Under the pieces are notes generated by a model that searched no databases, had not been told where the DNA came from, and was given only the letters and a program-made list of their open reading frames with translations. Positions 61,346-64,000 of a DNA stretch of 64,000 nucleotides are shown here, piece by piece. The stretch comes from Engraulis encrasicolus (Eukaryota; Chordata; Actinopteri; Clupeiformes; Engraulidae): assembly GCF_034702125.1 (NCBI RefSeq), contig NC_085873.1, positions 43,760,128 to 43,824,127 on the forward strand. The letters run 5' to 3'. The position numbers and the translations under genes were made by a program. Position 1 is the stretch's first letter. Each line of letters starts with the position of its first letter.

Positions 61346-61506
61346 TAAGTTGTGATAGGCCACCGCTAATCTGTATAGAAGGTGCAGGAGTCAGAAGAAA
61401 TTTCTGTATAAAAGAAGACAATCCGCACACTTCGGGTCTATTTTTGTGCAAAGAAGCTTTACTTGACTTGCAGGCTTTTGAAAGCTTGCAAGTCAAGTAA
61501 AGCTTC
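61346..61506. mobile_element. 160-bp insertion with 11-bp flanking duplication and hairpin
   Basis: GATAGTCCACT occurs at 61335-61345 and 61507-61517. The interval ends in a near-perfect hairpin at about 61455-61505 (AAGCTTTACTTGACTTGCA and its inverse). An 11-bp duplication suggests a retroposed or otherwise unusual insertion. Class unknown. Confidence 0.6.
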
Positions 61507-61588
61507 GATAGTCCACTAAAATCAAACAAACAAAAAAGTCCATACAATAGTGGCACTGGCACATGTGCCGCCCTGACGTGTACTACTA

Positions 61589-61696
61589 CACAGTAAATTC
61601 TGCAGTGCTCATTTAACACTTAGAGAGTTAATTTGACATCATTTGGACGTAAATGAACTCTCTGAGTGTTGAATTAACACCACCACATTTACTGTG
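61589..61696. mobile_element. 108-bp MITE with CACAGTAAA ends, copy 2
   Basis: CACAGTAAATTCTGCAGTGC at 61589 to TTTACTGTG at 61696, flanked by TA at 61587-61588 and 61697-61698. Same family and same length as 48774-48881, in the opposite orientation. Confidence 0.93.
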
Positions 61697-61698
61697 TA

Positions 61699-62135
61699 CT
61701 ACTGCTGAAACGTCACTGACCCATACATCTCTGGCTGTCTTGCACCGACACACACAGTTTCATGGTTGAAAAGTAACCTGAGCAAAAATGAGGACCTCTC
61801 TCAAACTGTGGTGAAATGAGAGCCTATGCACGTACATGATGAAACCCACCAGCCTCTTGGCAGTAAATTGTTATTTTGCGTAAGAGCGCTGGGGCGGGCA
61901 TGCACAGTATTTGTGGAAACTATGAGGGGGTCTATTTTAGGAAGCAATTAATATGAGAAATAATTGGTGGAATGGGGTGGTCTGCTGTCGTTGTGATGGG
62001 CTTTCTGCATGCATGGGATACGCACATGAAATCAAATGTCTTACCAGAGAAAAGGCAAACAAAAATGAAGAGAAAAAAATAAGACGTTCGGGCAGCTGAA
62101 TGATGGCTGTAAGGAAAATTCATTAGAGTACAGCC
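61699..62135. other. Unassigned spacer
   Basis: No element ends, microsatellite or gene that I can support. Confidence 0.4.
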
Positions 62136-62138
62136 TTA

Positions 62139-62465
62139 CCGCACAAATACACCTACCGCGACAAGAGCGAGGCGAGCGATGGAAGTAATTGACTTTGTAT
62201 TGAGTCACGCGACAAAAGCGATTCTGGAGACTAGAGCGATTTGCGCGACGAGCGCTACAGTTTGAAGTTGAAATCCTTCCAACTTTCTATGACGCGGTTC
62301 GGCGACAAGCCGCGACAGCCAATGACTGTATAGAGGTCAGTGACCACAGCCAATGGGAATGTTTGAATGCTTTGCCTTCTGCTTGTAACGGACATACTGT
62401 AGTCGCTTCAATCGCGCATATCGCTCTGTCGCTTGAATCGTGTCGCGCCTGGTCTATTCGTGTGG
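62139..62465. mobile_element. Harbinger-type MITE, 327 bp
   Basis: CCGCACAAATACACC at 62139 is inverted as GGTCTATTCGTGTGG at 62465 (three mismatches), flanked by TTA at 62136-62138 and 62466-62468. GCGACAGAGCGA/ GCGACAAGAGCGA motifs recur next to both ends. Non-coding. Confidence 0.83.
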
Positions 62466-62509
62466 TTAGTTTTGCCATTAGTGCCCCTTTCACACACCAT
62501 GGTCTCAGG

Positions 62510-62935
62510 CCTTCACAACTGTGTCTTCTTCCTCCCTCCTCTTTTACATACTCTTTCTTTTCCCTCTTCCTGTTCTCTCCTCCCATCCAAATCCCCATTT
62601 CCTCCATCCTCCTAATCCCCCTCTCCTCTCTCCTCCTCTCATCCTTCTTTGCCCCCAACCTCTCCTCTCTCCTACCATCCTTCCCCTCTGCCCCACCATA
62701 CCCCCTTTTCCTATTTTCTACTCTATCCTCCTCTCCTTTCCTCCTCCTCTTCCTCCTCCTCCTCCTCCACATCTTCCTCTTCTTTTCATCCTTCATTTCT
62801 CCCTTCTTTTCTCTCCTCTCCTCTCCTCCCCTCCCATCCTCTCTTCTCCTTCTATCTCTCCTCCTCCCCTGTCCTCTCTTCTCCTCTCATCCCCTCTTGT
62901 ACTCCCCTCTACCCTCCTCTCCTGTTTCCTTGTTA
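62510..62935. repeat. Polypyrimidine (TCC)n tract
   Basis: C/T strand rich in TCCTCC, CTCCTCTT and CTCTCCTCTC. Open in several frames because stop codons are rare in this composition; no gene is supported. Confidence 0.92.
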
Positions 62936-63243
62936 GCAGGCAGAAATACAATACCGACTAGCCAGGTTTTTATAATGAGCGGGGGACCAACGTCAGGCAA
63001 ATAAAGAGAAAGCGAGTTTGGGTTCTGCTCAGCCCCCCGGGTTCTCCAGGGGGGGTAGGCTTGAATGCAATTTAAGACTTTCAGACTCTGAGTGGGTTGT
63101 GGCGTGACATTGAACGATGCTGCTTATTTAACGTCTGTGCTGCCACGCTCTCTGTAGTCAAGGCTGTTTCTCTCACACTCCTCTACTCCTCTCTCTCCCT
63201 TCCTCTCTCTCTTTCTCTTTCTCTGTCTCTGTCTCTCTCCCCC

Positions 63244-63281
<38 letters not shown>

Positions 63282-63654
63282 TGTGTGGGTCCCAGGATAG
63301 GGAGGGTTGGGAAGAGGCAAGAGAGAAGAAGCAGAGGCCATATTTGTCATCATTTCAGGTAAACATAGTTATGTTTTGCATTTAATAGGCAGTGCTTTCC
63401 CCACAATGAGATACAAAAAAGTTTATTTTGTGGAAAGAGAGCAGTTTTGTCCCAGTTGCCCACTGCGGATGAACTCTTATGGTAGACTTTTTAAAAAAAT
63501 AGTATTTTATTAAGATGGTGGCCAATGTTACCTTCCATTTGTTTTTCAGCTTGTTCATTTGGCAATGCTATGAAAAGAAAATGAGCATGGCTCTGCTGTT
63601 AAAACTGCATGATTTGGTGCCAAATCTAAGTCAGTTAACCGATTTTCATAACTG

Positions 63655-63716
<62 letters not shown>

Positions 63717-63721
63717 TCCCC

Positions 63722-63753
<32 letters not shown>

Positions 63754-64000
63754 GCACACGCACATGCACACGCACACTTACTTATATCAGTGAAGTGCAA
63801 GAAGCACGATTCAACCTTGCTATGTGTTGACTTGGTGATTATTAAATCAGACATCACCTGAAATATGAACCAGTTCACTGACAGAGCTCTCCTTTCTTCC
63901 TGAATTGATTATTCACTTGTTTTAGACGGGACTAATCAGATCTGTCAGGACTACCTGTCCGAAACTGATACACTGATATTACCTGACTTCTGTTATTGCG
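62936..64000. repeat. Spacer with (CT)n microsatellites
   Basis: (CT)n at 63179-63280 and a long (CT)n at 63655-63744 followed by (CA)n to 63775. The remainder is unassigned. Confidence 0.7.

Noticed and set aside
62287..63004. Open frames of 146-213 codons
   Set aside because: Compositional product of a (TCC)n tract; the opposite strand is open too.

Overview
The window looks like an intergenic or intronic stretch of a teleost fish genome. It combines Tc1/mariner, hAT, PIF/Harbinger and TTAA-type DNA transposons, an L2-type LINE with a GGCAA-repeat tail, tRNA-derived SINEs and very dense (CA)n, (CT)n and (ATTC)n microsatellites, a mix typical of ray-finned fish. I cannot place the species. 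I see no host protein-coding gene, rRNA, functional tRNA, CRISPR array or bacterial feature. The only proteins with recognisable families are transposases and a reverse transcriptase, and all are decayed.

Layout. 1-5.9 kb: microsatellites, then a dispersed repeat interrupted by a 1.7 kb TTAA-flanked element and abutted by a 2.3 kb pogo/Tigger transposon. 6-8.5 kb: three foldback or MITE elements. 8.9-11 kb: an L2 LINE fragment on the minus strand. 11.4-13.7 kb: a hAT MITE, a 0.7 kb foldback and a common teleost repeat. 13.7-16.7 kb: a decayed PIF/Harbinger transposon with a Myb-like gene (+) converging on a HARBI1-like transposase (-). 17.5-22.5 kb: a 5 kb hAT containing a 202-bp tandem array that is itself split by a 3 kb element. 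22.6-26.1 kb: a threefold nest of inverted-repeat elements, two more foldbacks and a split SINE. 27.3-31.3 kb: a 4 kb hAT whose transposase is split by two MITEs but otherwise almost open. 31.8-40.2 kb: TTAA and hAT MITEs among long microsatellites. 40.8-45.2 kb: a 4.4 kb AT-rich element built almost entirely of two tandem repeats. 45.2-53 kb: microsatellites, polypurine tracts and a hAT carrying an L2 fragment and a MITE. 53.7-55.7 kb: one SINE split by at least three later insertions. 56-64 kb: another SINE, MITEs, a second copy of the 1.5 kb dispersed repeat, and microsatellites.

The window is best read as a record of successive insertions. For at least seventeen elements both ends and a target-site duplication can be read, and in several cases an uninterrupted paralogous site in the same window confirms the insertion. 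The autonomous-type genes (HARBI1-like, Myb-like, two BED-finger hATs, Tigger, L2) belong to some of the same superfamilies as the surrounding short non-autonomous elements, but I see no proof that they mobilised these particular copies.
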